A DNA stretch of 64,000 nt from Humulus lupulus (GCF_963169125.1 NC_084794.1:90751018-90815017); one strand, 5' to 3'; numbered from the stretch's first letter, positions 48,632 to 61,690 are shown. Made by a program: numbers and translations. Notes: generated from the letters alone by a model not told the origin.

Positions 48632-51600
48632 ATGGCCGCTAATAATCAGAACGTTCTTGAAGAGAATTATCAAAGACGTCCTGAGAAACAGCCGATGGAA
48701 AACCCAGATGTTGAAGAGAAAAGCGGATCCTCTGATTCTCGGGGACCACCCGCTCCACCAAGGGATGAGGATATGTATTACAATCCTGAGCGATATGTTC
48801 CCATTGTGGAACTTGAGAACCGACAGTTGAAACAGCAGTTGGCAGAAGCCAACAAGCAGAATGAGGAGTTAGCGAGGATAGCCGCAGAGGCGTAGGTGGC
48901 TCAGCCCCCGCCTCCGCGTGAAAACCAAGCTCCTCCTCCTAGGGACGTGCATGTTCCTCCCCGCAGGCCTCGTGGGCGTCCACGAAAGAATGCTGCCACA
49001 AGAAGGCCGACACAACCTCCGGCACTAGCAGAGCCATCCGCTCCCCCTAGGCCCCAGAGAAGTACCCGGGCTAGGGCCCCGGTTAATCCACCTGTGGAAG
49101 TACCTACGGGAACTGAGAACAACCGAGCCCCTGCAGAGGCTCGGACTCAAGTCCCTGGGAGCGTACCGAATGCAACCAACCCATCTCGGGCAAACTCCGG
49201 ACCATATAGTCCGTGAAGTGGGTGGCGGAATGGCAGCCACCGTCACCCATACGGTTTCCGCCATCGCCTATAAGATATCCTTCACCTCCTCGCAGGAATG
49301 CTCAACCAGTTCGAGATCAGGATGAAAGGCGTGTAGAGAGGAGACAAGGAAACAGGGAGGCTTCCCAGGAGCGGAGAGGTGCCCTATCTGAAAGAAGTCA
49401 AACATCTCGGTCTCGCACGGTGGAAATGAGGCGACATGGAAAAGACCCATCTCAAAATAACCATGCGACAAGTTTTACTAGTGATTACTCTGGAGATACC
49501 AGATCGGTTAGCCTGCACGATCGAGGTCGAAAGAATACTGGGAGCCGCAGGAATCGCTCCGACCTACGAGAACACTTGAATCAAAGTCGGGGTAATGTTA
49601 ACCCGATAAACCCGGACCAGAGGGATCGCTTGAATAGGCGTAAAGACCCCCTACAGAGGCGCGAGCCTGGAATTGTGATTGACGACAACCGATTCCAGAC
49701 AGTACCCCTCGCGGACCCAGTCCAGGAAAGAATTGATCAGTTGGAAAAGGCCTTTAGGCTTTTGAAAAACGAGCAAGGTCAGGATCGATATGAAGATTCT
49801 GATGAGAAGCTTGAACCGTTTGCTCCCCATATTTCTAACACTCCATTTCCCCAAGGATTTCGGATCCCTCACGTCCCAACGTTTGAGGGAAAGTCCGACC
49901 CATACAGCCATTTAAGTACGTTCAACACCATAATGAGAGCAAGCAACGTGGGATACGAGCTCAGATGCATGTTATTTCCAGCATCATTGACAGGACCAGC
50001 CAAAAGCTGGTTCGAAAAATATAAAAGACACTCAATAACTTCATGGGAGCAGCTGTCTAAAGACTTCAAGAAGCAGTTCAGAGCCATGATGGGGGTTAGA
50101 CCTGAGGCGTTAACCCTGTCTAACGTTCGTCAGCAGCCAGGAGAAACATTGAAAAGTTACCTTACAAGGTTCAATCTAGAAGTTGCCCGAGCTCGGAACG
50201 TGGATGACAGTGGTAACCTAATGGCTATCCAAGCCGGAGATATGCCAGGGAGTGCTCTCTGGGACGACATGCAGAGGAAACCTGTGAGGTCCCTAACTGA
50301 GTTTAACAAGCGGGCACAGAGGTTTGTTAATGTAGAGGAAGCAAGGTCGACACTTAATGTGACTTCCCAGCCCGCAACTACAACGATAAACGTAAACTCT
50401 GCCTCAACCTCGGCGGACCCACCAGCTTCAAAGCCTGCTGCAGAAAACCCTTCCAAGAGAAAAAAGAACGAAGGGAGTAACCCCGAGGCTGAAGGAGGAA
50501 AGAAAAAGAAGGGGGAGAGATATTTCTTCGTGTACAAAGTGTACACCGAGCTAAACGAGTCTCGGGAAAACATATACCTGGCTAATGAAAACCAGGTCCC
50601 CTTTAGGCGTCCGGACCCAATGAGAAATCAGAAATCCAAGAGGGACTCCACCAAGTATTGCCGATTTCACAGAGACACCGGGCATACTACCGATGAATGT
50701 CAACAGCTGAAAGACGAGATCAAAGGATTGATCTCGAGGGGTTACTTCAGAAAATATGTCAAGAACCAGAGTACTAATCAGGCAACCGCGAGCCAGAGAG
50801 CAGCCGCGTCGCAGCCCACACAAAACAATAATTCCCGAGCTTGGGAAGAAGATAGGCCCCCGCGGATAGATGGAGAAGACGTGATAACCATCTCGGGAGG
50901 GCCTCATCCCGCAGGCATGGGCAGAAATGCCCAAAAGAGATATGTTAACGAGCTGAAGACTGGGGATGAGTCTCCCTATGAACTCGAACCTAGAGCTCCA
51001 AAAAGTCAGAGGATTGAATCCCAACCAATAACCTTCACTGAGGAAGACGCGTCCCATGTTCAGTTTCCTCACCATGATCCGCTGGTCATCACTCTCCAGC
51101 TGGCAAATAAAAGGGTCCACCGAGTTCTCATAGACAATGGGAGCTCAGTTAACATTATCTAAAGAGCAACCCTCGAAAAAATGGGACTCTCCCTTCGCGA
51201 CCTGAAAGCGTGTGCAACTACTTTATACGGCTTTTCAGGAGAAGGGACTGTCTGCATGGGATCCATCGAGCTCCTCGTTACCTTGGGAGACTACCCGGTC
51301 TCATCAACCAAGATGATGGAGTTCGTGGTAGTGGATCTACCTTCAGCCTACAATGTGCTGCTCGGGAGACCCGCCCTGGTTGGGCTGGGGGCAGTCTCAT
51401 CAGTAAGGCATCTGGCCATTAAGTTCCTAACCCCTAGCGGCGTCGGGACATTGAAGGGAGATCAATTAGCTGGGAGGGAATGCTACAACATTTCCTTAAG
51501 AGGAAAGAAACAGACGAGCGTGCAAGCACTCGTCATTATTCAAAGTAAAGACGGGACAGTCTTAGAGATTGATGAAGGGATCAATCCAAGGGTTGAGGAG

Positions 51601-54600
51601 AAAGCTGACCTCAAACCCTTAGAGCTCGAAGAAATTCAGCTCGAGGAAACCGATCCCTCGACAAAGGTAAAGGTTGGAAAGCACCTCCAGGAAGAGACAA
51701 AATAGCAACTAATTTGCTTTTTAAAGAAAAACCAGGATGTCTTCGCATGGTCACTTTCGGACATGGTAGGGATAAGTCTGAATATAGCAAGCCACGCGCT
51801 AAATATAGACAAAAGCTTCCCTCCGAAGCAACAAAAGCGAAGACAGCTGGATGACGACAGAAAGAAGGCACTGAAAGAGGAGGTTGACAGGTTAAAAGCA
51901 AACCGATTCATTAAGGATGCCTTTTACCCTGACTGGGTAGCCAATCCGGTGTTGGTCCCAAAACCTAATGGGACGTGGCGGACCTGTATTGACTATTCGG
52001 ACCTCAACAAATCTTGCCCGAAAGACTGTTTTCCATTACCAAGGATTGACCAACTCGTGGATGCCACAGCGGGGCATAGCCTGATGTCGTTCATGGATGC
52101 CTATTCTGGATATAACCAGATTCCCATGCATGCCCCCGACCAGGAACATACGAGCTTCATAACGGATAAGGGGCTATATTGCTATAACGTCATGCCATTC
52201 GGGCTCAAAAATGCTGGGGCCACATACCAGCGGCTCGTGAACATGATGTTTTCAGAACAAATAGGGAACAACATGGAAGTTTATGTTGACGACATGCTTG
52301 TCAAGTCTCAACTTAACAATAACCATGTTGATGACCTCGAAGAGTGCTTCGGCGTGCTCTGAAAGTATAACATGAAACTAAATCCTCAGAAGTGCACTTT
52401 CGGAGTATCTTCAGGAAAATTCCTGGCTTTATCGTGAACGCTCATGGAATAGAAGCCAACCCCGATAAGATCCAGGCCCTGATTGACATGCCCTCACCTC
52501 GAAGACACAAGGATGTCCAAAGTTTGACCGGCAGGATGGCGACCCTAAGTAGGTTCATTTCAAAATCTACGGATCGCTGTCTTCCGTCTTTCAACCTTTT
52601 GAGGGGAGGTAAGAAATTTGAATGGACGAAGGAGTGCGATCTGGCTTTCCAGAAGCTTAAAAAGCACCTCGCAGAGCCCCCCATCTTATCAAAACCTGTT
52701 ACGAGAGAAGTACTGTACCTATTCCTTTCCACCACCGAACACGCGATAAGTGCAGTACTCGTGCGAGAAGAAGAGAAGGTACATAGACCCGTTTATTACA
52801 TTAGTAAAACGTTACTGGGGGCAGATTCGAGATACCCCTTGATGGAGAAGCTGGCTCTCAGTTTAATTCATTCATCTCGTAAACTTCGACCCTACTTTCA
52901 GGCGCATCTCATCCATGTGTTGACTGATCAACCACTTAGGCAAGTCTTGTCTAAACCGGAGGCTCCAGGTCGACTTCTTAAATGGGTGGTTGAGCTCAGG
53001 CAGTTCGAAATCACCTACCACCCGAGGACGACCATTAGGGCACAGGCATTGGTAGACTTTATAGTAGAATGTACTGGCATGACAAACGACGAGGTTATAA
53101 CCTCGACCCACGAGCTGTGGAAACTTTACGTCGATGGCTCATCTAATGAAAATAGATCGGGGGCAGGGGTCATTTTGGTTACCCCCGTAGGGAGCAGATT
53201 TCATTCTGCCTTAAGATTTGACTTCAAGGCGTCGAATAATGAGGCCGAATACGAGGCTTTACTGGCAGGACTTCGTATAGCCAAAGAGCTCAAAGCCAAA
53301 GCAATACATTGCTACAGCGACTCTCAGCTCGTGGTTAATCAAATCTTGGGAGAATACCAGGCTCGTGGCACGAGAATGGCAGCTTATTTAGAGAAGGCAA
53401 AGTCCACATTGGAACATTTCGAATTTTATGCAATCGAACAGGTTCCCCGAGAACGAAATTCAAATGCAGATGCCTTAGCTCGGCTCGCCACCTCCGCTGA
53501 GAATGATGAACTAAATGTTGTGCCCATAGAACACCTCTCGGCACCTAGCATTAATGAGCCAGAGGAGGAAGACGTGTGTATGATCGAGTCCGAGCCTACC
53601 TGGCTGACCTCGATAATTGAATATCTCGAGACTGGAGTCCTTCCAAAAGATCGGAACCAGGCTCGAAAGTTAATGTATCAACTTCCCCGTTACACCATTT
53701 TGGACGGAAAGCTGTACAGATGGGGATATTCCATGCCATTACTTCGGTGCGTAACTCCACCCGAAGCTAAGAAGGTCATTGAAGAAATTCATGAAGGGTT
53801 CTGCGGAGATCACACCGGGGGGCATAGCCTATCCAAGAAAATCATATGCCAAGGATATTTCTGGCCTACCATTAAATCGGATTCTTTCGAGTACGTGAAG
53901 AAATGCGACAAGTGCCAGAGATTCGCCACGATTCCTCGAGCTCCACCATCCGAGCTGACCATGTTGACTTCCCCATGGCCATTCGCGGTATGGGGAATCG
54001 ACCTCATAGGCTCTCTCCCAACTGGCAAGGGCGGTGTGAAATATGCTATCGTCGCTGTGGATTACTTCACGAAGTCGACGGAGGCCGCACCGTTGGCAAC
54101 AATAACTTCCAAAAAGGTCCTTGACTTCGTGGTAAAAAACATCGTATGTCGATATGGGGTGCCGAGGAAAATTGTGTCCGACAACGGAACCCAGTTCGAT
54201 AGCGACTTGTTTACCAACTTTTGTGAAAAGAATGGAATAATAAAGAGTTTTTCGTCAGTAGCTCATCCTCAGGCGAATGGCCAGGTCGAGGTTGTAAACA
54301 AAACTCTCAAGAGTTCACTAAAGAAAAAGTTGGAGGAAGCAAAGGGACGATGGCCCGATGAATTGCCCCAAGTCCTATGGGGATATAGGACTACAGCTCG
54401 AACATCAGCGGGACATACCCCGTTCTCGCTAGCATACGGTTGCGAAGCTATGCTACCTATTGAGGTCAAAATCCCAACAATACGAACTCACATTTACGAC
54501 CAAAACTCGAACCACACTCAACTCGAAGAAACCTTAGACTTGATTGAAGAAAAGAGAAACGAAGCTCAGCTGAGGAACGCTGCCTACCAGCAACGAGCTA

Positions 54601-54836
54601 CCAGGTACTTCAACAAGAGGGTTCGAGGTCGAAATTTCGGTGTGGGTGACCTGGTGTTGAGACGTGTATTTTTGGCAACACGAGACCCAACAGCTGGTGT
54701 GCTTGGGCCAAATTGGGAAGGACCATACCAGATAGAGTCAGTCATCCGGCCCAGTGTTTACAAACTAGCAAGATTGGATGTGAGCCTGGTACCGCGAGCA
54801 TGGAATGGCGAACACCTAAGACCTTACTACCAATAG
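48632..54836 (+). pseudogene. Gypsy gag-pol polyprotein, inactivated
   Basis: Gag: acidic/proline-rich N-terminus, then Retrotrans_gag core ([20 protein letters not shown]...[12 protein letters not shown]) and a C/H knuckle [15 protein letters not shown]. Protease: [11 protein letters not shown] (DNGSS type). RT: CIDYSDLNK, MPFGLKNAGATYQ, YVDDM at 52282-52293. Native RNase H remnant about 52620-53080; second (archaeal-type) RNase H from LYVDGSSNENRSGAGVIL to RERNSNADALARLA. Integrase: zinc finger H..H..CDKCQ, then WGIDLIGSLP, SDNGTQF, ANGQVEVVN. Ends TAG at 54834-54836. Breaks: TAG 48893, frameshift near 49200, TAA 51160, TAG 51703, TGA 52360, one-base loss near 52413. The last 815 codons (from 52392) are open, including intact integrase. 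Confidence 0.93.
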
Positions 54837-55766
54837 TATAGGAAAAGTGTTGCCTGTAACCATGATTGTTTATCTGTACTATTTTGTTTACTTTTGGATT
54901 CCATCAAATAAATATCTATTTCGTTTGATATGTTATATTTCTCTTTATTTTTGCAATCTCTCTTAATTTAATAACCTATGGTCACACTCATAGGATATTA
55001 AGGGGGCATCATTGGTATATATACCATCAGCTTGAAAAATAAAATAACATACACGAAATACTAACCAAATGCGCCAGTTGGGACGGTTTGGATATAACCA
55101 AGCTGTTAAAAACGTAGGAACAAGTGTTTGGATTTAACCAAGCTGTTAATAACGTACGTACAAGTGTTTGGATGTAACCAAATGCGCGAGCTAAGATAAT
55201 TTGGATATAACCGAATTATTAAAACATACAAGTGAATGGATTACAAGCCAATTACAACCTTAAAAGTTTTGGAGCTAACCAGCTAAAACTAATCGACGAT
55301 AAGTTGGACCCTAAACCTACTTCGAGATAAGTCGAGATCGAGGCTGGAATATCTTAAGGAAAAATAGTTTCAAACTCATAACCTCGGAGAAATAACCGAG
55401 GACGAGAAAAAGTAACTAAGCAATAAGATATAACTAAACCGTTTGTATTACACACCATACAAGTACTATCGGGTTCATGGTTAAAGTAATAACCGACCTT
55501 GATAAATAACGAGATCGGAAGAGGATAATTCGAGCAAATGATGCATGAATGCGTTGAGTCTCGAGCCTAAATCCAAACTATGTTTGTATGAACAAATAAA
55601 CATAAACGATTCATTAATATAAAATGTGCAAAATATTCCGAACCAAGAAATGTAAAGCATATGTATTAATATAAAAAGAAATTGTATCAGCCCTACGGGC
55701 ATAAATTAAAGTAATTACAAAAATAAGGGGATGCAGCCCCAAGATAAGATTTCCCCGAGATCAGAT
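54837..55766. other. Spacer between pol and the antisense gene, with short tandem repeats
   Basis: 55070-55260 holds four imperfect copies of TTTGGATATAACCAA with AAGCTGTTAA and ACAAGTG words, at 30-45 bp spacing. A purine tract, TTAAGGGGGCATCATTGG, lies near 54998. No coding sequence is supported. Confidence 0.65.
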
Positions 55767-58612
55767 TCAAGAAGGAGCAGTCTCCTTGGCCTTCTCAACA
55801 TCAGCATCACTGGACCCCTCAGGACGAATAACATGACTATCCTTCTGAGCACCCTCGGAGGCGGCCTCCCGAGCAGCCTCTTCCGCCTCAAGCCGAGCAT
55901 TCCACTTATCCAGAAGCTTCGCCTCATGAGGACCTAGGAAGCTGGTATCGAGGTCTTCGTTGTTGGCCCACATTCTGTACATGGCCAAATCAACCGCCTG
56001 GTCCTTCTTCTCTTTATACTCAGCAAGGAGGCGAGCCTTTTCACCCTCAATTATATAAAAAGTGGTGGCCTTGTCTTCTTCAAGCTTTTTATCAGCCTCC
56101 TGAAGTCGGGAATTCTCCTTCTCGAGCTCTACGAGCTTGGCATTCTCCTTCTCAAGCTCCGCGAGCCTAGCATTCAGCTTCTCAAGCTCGGATGCCTTAG
56201 CCTCAAGCTCCTTGGCTCTTGCCTCAAGCTTTGCATTTTCTGCCCTTAGGTCATCACTTGTTTTGAGTTGAAGATCCTTCGCCTCCTGAGCATAAGACTT
56301 GCTCGAATGGATCTCGTGGTTCAACTTATAGTTGAGCTGGGCAGTAACAGCAAGAGTCTGACAAAAGAAAAAATCGTCATTAACACCAGGACTGTCTATA
56401 AATATAACTAAGAAGTAGAAGAAAAGTTACCGCGACGGCAAGCTCGATACTCTTCTCGTAGAGGGCGGTGCAGTCTCGGGCGTTGTTCAAAAATTTCCAT
56501 TGAGGAGCATCGAAACTGCTAAAGCTCTGGCCAATTGGGGACATAATGTCCGAGCCCAGCATAGACCCATGGGATCCAGCCGCATTGTCAATTACATACT
56601 CCTCAACGTGAGTAGAAACTGACAGCTTGTGAGCTCGAGAAGCAGAAGGCTTTCTGGGAGGTGGACCAAGTGTCGGCTGGACCACTACAGGAAGTTGGGG
56701 CTCGACCATAATGGAGGCACCGACCTGCGAAGTCGGCGCTGCGATGGAGCTCGTGACAGGCAGAGCCGGGGGAGGAGGTGTTTTTTTGGTCCTCTTGAGG
56801 ACTTTGGTAGGCCGGTCAACCTTTCGCGACCCCCCCCAGGACGCTTGCTCCTCTTGGCACCGCCACTCTCGAGGATGTTGTCAAGGTTGGAATCCATCTT
56901 GCCTTCACAGTCACGCCACAAAAAGAAGAGTATATAAAGTGATTCAACATCGCGTAGTTATACAAAGTACTGATAGAAGAAACCTAACTGGAACTCTCCT
57001 CCGAGCTCGAACTCGGAGACCATGAAATTCCCCCATCTTCAGAAGAAGCGGGGGGAGTACCTTCCCTATAGGTGGACGTCTACCTCGAAAGGTCCCTATA
57101 GTCATTGGTCCCGTATTGGATGACTATCCCGTCCCACACCTCGTTCAGACTGTACATAATGTCATACTTCCCGAGCCAACTATCAAACCTATGAACTCGG
57201 TCATCTACCCAAGTCCATATATAGAAGTGGTCCCTATCATCCGGGCATAAAACTAACCTATCGGGTTTGTGCTTTAATAAGGTGGGGGACCACATTTTTT
57301 AGCTAAGGATGACTGTACCTTGATCATCTGAGCCCAAGCTCGAGGCTTCGTCGTTGGCCTTGTTCCCTGACTGCGGGCTCCGTCGACGAGCTGGAGGTGG
57401 AGGCCTCACCTCTCTCCTTGGAGGGAGGACGCCTGTTGGCAAAGGCACGAGCTCCCAGAGGTCATACTTTTTGTTGGACCAGTCCGAGGTGGACTGGCCA
57501 TCTCCCAAAAGCCCGCAAGCTCGGAGCTTACTCTCATGCAAAAGATATGAGAGGGACCTCCTGCCATAAGGGAGTTGGAGTAGCGCCTCTCTATGCTCCT
57601 TCATCGCGTCATCGGGAGTAGGACGGTGAAAGTTGGCTGGAAAATAAAACACATTTCAACTAAGTACAAACCTACAGACAAAAGTCCGAGCACAGAGATA
57701 AAGAAGGTTGGGGTACTTACGAATCCGTCTGAATGAGTAGTATCGAGACGGGGACAGGCCATCAGTCCAGAAGAAGGCTTTCTTAAAGTCAGGTGGATGG
57801 TTAGGAAGGTCCTCAAACACCTTTTTCTCTTTGGGGTAGCTCGAGAGATAGTAGAAGCCGTCTCGTCCCCGAGCTCGGGAGGGATTGCTTTTCAGACAGA
57901 AGAGATATAAAATCTCCTTTGGTGAAGGTCCTTTCCACTCCAACTCATGGTATAACGATCTCAGGGCAGACAGAACCCTGTAAGAATTGGTGTTGAGCTG
58001 GAATGGAGCCAACCCAACAAAGTCCGTGAAGTCCTTGAAGAATGACTTCAAAGGCAATAACGCTCCTGCCTTCATATGCTCTTGGGTCCAAGCCGCGTAC
58101 CTCAGTTTGTTATCTGGATTCCCATCTTCTGGGGCGCTAAAGCTTCGCTCGCTGGGGGTAGGGGCTCGGCACCTTAGGGTGCTTGACACCCTGAGACCGT
58201 GGAGGGCCAGGATATCAGTTATCTGACCTAGTGAAGTAATCGAGCTCCAGTAGTGCTCGACCTCGAAGAAATCCCTCCTCGGTTGCGAGGTAGAAGGCTC
58301 CCCCATCAGTGAAAATTGGAGCTCTCCCGGGCTGTATGCAATGGTCACTTTTAACTTAGGGTCAAGGGGGATCGGCCTGGGTCTTGAATCAGATTCCAGA
58401 TAAAGGGCCTCTCGAAGGGTTCTCCTCTTCCTTTCTATGACCTCAACAATTTGGCGGCGATAGTGAGCTCGGGTCTCCTCCTGTTCGCGCGCGAGATCGT
58501 ATTCGTGAATCAGACGTTGATTCTGAGCAAACAGCGACTCTGGGCTCGGGGTTTTTGGTGAGTAAGGGATTGCTCGCAACGACCCCCACCGTCTTTCCAG
58601 ATTCTATGACAT
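55767..58612 (-). pseudogene. Antisense extra gene of the gypsy element: putative gypsy-type transposon domain plus coiled coil
   Basis: Minus-strand exons: 57721-58612, 57319-57636, ~57083-57305, 56431-~56910 and 55767-56357. The first exon has a conserved block, AGALLPLKSFF ... LAPFQLNTNSYRVLSALRSL, resembling the Pfam family named putative gypsy type transposon (PF04195). The last exon is a heptad coiled coil (ELEKENAKLVELEKENSRL). The function of this family is unknown. Breaks: the reading frame at the first exon start is not clean (TAG three codons after the acceptor), one-base frame loss at an A run near 57300, and a frameshift at a run of eight C near 56830. Junctions have GT-AG signals. 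A leader intron 58613-59131 precedes it. Confidence 0.75.
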
Positions 58613-59336
58613 CTAGCGAGAAAGAAAAAATGGTGAGGGCCATGCATGCAAGGGTTCAAGAATTTCGAGCTTGACAAGACAAGCTCGGAGAATGCTTGAA
58701 TACGAAACAAGCTCGATACTAAAAACCTGATTAAAGAATCGGAACATGTATTCTACGAGAAAAAGGAGGAGAGTGGATAAATTTTTTTAAAATCCCGAAA
58801 TATCAGGGAAAAAGGGTGACGGTTATTCAGAAATGGTAATCTTGGGTATCGTGCGTTCTTTAAAACCAAGATTTTGTACCCGATATCTTGGCATGCAAGA
58901 TATGTCTTTTAAATTTTGAAAACCTAGAAAAAAGAGACCAGGTTCTACATCAAAACTGGGTTTGGGACCAGTGACTTAAACCTAGCATGGAGACTTAAAT
59001 GTGGAAGCCTATCGCTCAAAAGCTTCCTTGCATGTCAAACTAAGAAAATAAACTAGTGCATTCCCAGAAATGAAAGAAGAACACAGATAGAAACTGGCAT
59101 AAAGGAAAACGAAAAGATCATCAGATACTTACATAATGATGGCAATTGCAGAGAAATCGTTGATTGAAGGAGAGGCTGCAGGTTTAACCTTACGGTCTCG
59201 AGCAAACTAGTGGTCCTTTGTTTCTTCGGCTTGGAAAACATACACAAGCAAAAAGCTCTCTGAAATGGCTTTTGGTTTCGTCCCTTTTCTTTTGTCTCTG
59301 ATGCGTGTAAAATAAGAGGAAGACGATGACTGGGGT

Positions 59337-59346
59337 CTTATATATA
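59337..59346 (-). promoter_or_regulatory. TATA box of the antisense gene
   Basis: The minus strand reads TATATATAAG, about 260 bp from the 3' LTR and about 205 bp before the GTAAGT donor at 59131 of the leader intron. The same arrangement is seen in the second Tat-like element (61683). Confidence 0.55.
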
Positions 59347-59607
59347 GATGGTAAAAAAGGATTAATCTGAGCCATTGGCCAGAATCCTCATAAAATCCAA
59401 CGGTCAGGGATTGATGACATGATGGTACCGAAAAGGTGGCAGACGAACGATCGTGGGCGGATTTCCAAGGTACTCGAGTACCTTGAATGAGCAATACCCA
59501 ACTGACATGTGTCCATTTTCAAGTGTGTGGCGGTGCGGTTCTCGAAGAAATTAGTTCAAAAGTTTCCTTCTCATAGGATTCAAACAAATGCTTTTGAGGG
59601 GGCAAAA

Positions 59608-60400
59608 TGTTACACCCATATTTCGAGCCATAAGGATTGTGATCTCGAAAGCTGGATTCGCAATGAATGGACACGTAATGTCTGGAATGTGTCAGCAACC
59701 TACGCATCGAGCCTGCGAAGCAGAGACGACTTCGAAGATGGTAGCCTCGAGATCCTCACAAGCTTGAAAGACAGACATTGAAGTACGTCTGTTCTCAGGA
59801 TGACCTCGGATCAGGGGGTCCGAGCCTGACACAAGTATGAGCTCGAAGTCGCATGATCTCGGGAAGATGCTATAGCTCAAAGGTCAATAAGAGAACTGGG
59901 TGAATATGGCATTGGCGATATAAGATAATGACTATGAATATCTTAGTGAATCATCAATGGGAGACGCGGTCTACATTGATTGCTATAAATCCCCTATAAT
60001 CAAGGGATATTAATTGTTCAGTTATACACCCCCTGATCTTCAGGGGACGTTTCCTTGTATATAGGATTACAGGCTTTTAATGCCATTTAATTTATTTGCA
60101 TACACAGAATAACCTCCAGAAATATGTGGGATTGTATTATGAAATATTCTCTATAAATAGAGAGGTCATGCACCATTGTAACGACCGAATTTTTGTGATC
60201 TTGAGAGAAACTCTGGAGAATTCATTCTTAAAGAATTTCCAGAAATCATCTTAAGTTTAATAACAAAGACTCGTGGACTAGGCAGAGTTAATTGCTGAAC
60301 CACGTAAAAAATCTCATTTGTGTTATCATATTTCTTTTGGCCATAACTGATTATTGTTTTCGTGCTCTTATTTCACTGTTGACGAAAAACGGCGTCAACA
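59608..60400 (+). repeat. Gypsy 3' LTR
   Basis: Same length as the 5' LTR (793 bp). TATAAATA at 60153-60160. About 1.8 percent different from the 5' copy by eye. Confidence 0.95.
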
Positions 60401-60417
60401 GAGGGCAAGTGGGGCAT

Positions 60418-60869
60418 TTTTAGGATTAATGCCTCAAAAGCATGTAAAGATATTTTATTTATTTAAATAAAAGTACAATTTTATTATATTTGAATGTTAT
60501 AATTATTGTTTGAATTAATTATATAATAATATCAAGAAAATTCCTTATTCATTCATGAGAATACAATCTTCTATTAGTACGAGAAAATTAAGATCATATA
60601 TAATGAATAAAATAGTCAGTAACATATTAAAGTATTACTGATGTGGATAGATATCTTAGTAAATGTGTTGTATATAATAGAGATTATATATGATAGGACC
60701 GATGAAAATTAATTATCTTTATAAACTTGCCATTTAACATAAAGATTTAATTCTTATCATAATAGATGATCATTTGTAAATCATTCTAAATCCTGAGTAT
60801 TCATGAACTTCTGTTTGTGTTTGTTAGATTTTTTTATTCACTCGTTAAGGTTTCTTAGTAAAATGAGGC
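60418..60869 (+). repeat. Copia 3' LTR, 5' part only
   Basis: Aligns with the start of the 5' LTR at 38153. The first bases read TTTTAGG where the 5' LTR has TGTTAGG. Cut off at AATGAGGC, where the next element begins. Confidence 0.85.
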
Positions 60870-61470
60870 TGTTGACCCTCGATTTGGTCAACGATATGGA
60901 GTCAGGTAAAACGACAGAATTGAGATGAAATCAGACCAAAAAGATAAATGACACAAAGATTTATAGTGGTTCAGCCCCAGAGATGGTAATGACCTATGTC
61001 CACCTGGTGTTCTTATTAATGTAGAACTCCAAAACCTGTGATCAATAAACTAGGGTTCACGAGTTTCACAAGCTTGGAGATGAATACAAATTTGGCAGAT
61101 AAAAACACTATAATTCTCTCTCTACAAATCCAAAAGTCAAAAGTCGAAAGTCCCTTCTCTTGAGCCCTTTGAATCTTATTTATAGGCTCAAGGAGTTCCT
61201 TTTGGGTCGGTGGGCATTGATTACATTTAATACAAGCGTATCTCCAATAATAATGGAAATTACAATCATTACATAAATGTGCGATTACAAATCTATAAAG
61301 GATATCTGAAATACTGCGACCAGCCTGGTCGCCCATGAAATATGCTCTCTGCTGAGTGAATCCTCTTCTGATTGATGGTCGAACAGAATGTACCCACTTG
61401 AATAGTCACGTACATCCCACGTGCATATTAATTTTGTTGTGTCATCAGGCGAATCTTTTTTAGGTAAACA
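60870..61470 (-). repeat. 3' LTR of the inverted Tat-like element
   Basis: 601 bp, TG...CA ends (TGTTGACC ... GTAAACA on the plus strand). The boundary is set by the break in copia LTR similarity on the left and by the purine tract on the right. Confidence 0.75.
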
Positions 61471-61682
61471 TTTGCCCCCCAAGTTTATGTTATTGCGACC
61501 AACATATAATAAACTTACTTGACCAGTGTTTTGTCTGACCTGTCACATTTGTCAGTACCTTTTCGAAAAAGTAAACAATCATGACCATTACAGTTTCCCA
61601 AAAAAAATTCAACGGCTAATGTGATTTCCCATGCATCAAAAACTTACCCCCATCATTACCTCTTTAACTGCACCACGATCAG

Positions 61683-61690
61683 TATAAATA
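61683..61690 (+). promoter_or_regulatory. TATA box of the extra gene in the inverted element
   Basis: TATAAATA about 213 bp from the LTR. A leader exon ends at a GTAAGT donor (61848) and the intron closes at TTCTTAG (62324), six bases before the ATG at 62331. Confidence 0.6.

Larger units (their letters stand above)
47790..60400 (+). mobile_element. Complete Ty3/gypsy element, Tat/Retand-like, 12.6 kb
   Basis: LTRs 47790-48582 and 59608-60400 (793 bp each), TSD GAGGG on both sides (47785-47789, 60401-60405). Primer-site region TTTGGTGCTTTCATTGAG directly follows the 5' LTR, and purine tract TTTTGAGGGGGCAAAA precedes the 3' LTR. Gag-protease-RT-RNase H-integrase run on the plus strand, with a second RNase H domain between the native RNase H and integrase, as in the Tat lineage. 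An extra gene lies on the opposite strand between pol and the 3' LTR, as known in Retand-type elements. Confidence 0.95.
38153..60869 (+). mobile_element. Degenerate Ty1/copia element interrupted by three insertions
   Basis: 5' LTR 38153-42297 (with a nested solo LTR), primer-site-like TGGTACTAGAGTAG from about 42300, long leader, gag-pol remains 44293-47786, purine tract GAGGGCAAGTGGGG split by the gypsy insertion, then the 3' LTR from 60418. The 3' LTR matches the 5' LTR (AGGATTAATGCC, GCATGTAAAGA, CAAATAAAAGTACAATTTTA) until 60869, where another element begins. The remainder of the 3' LTR must lie beyond the window. Flanking TSD cannot be checked. Confidence 0.85.
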
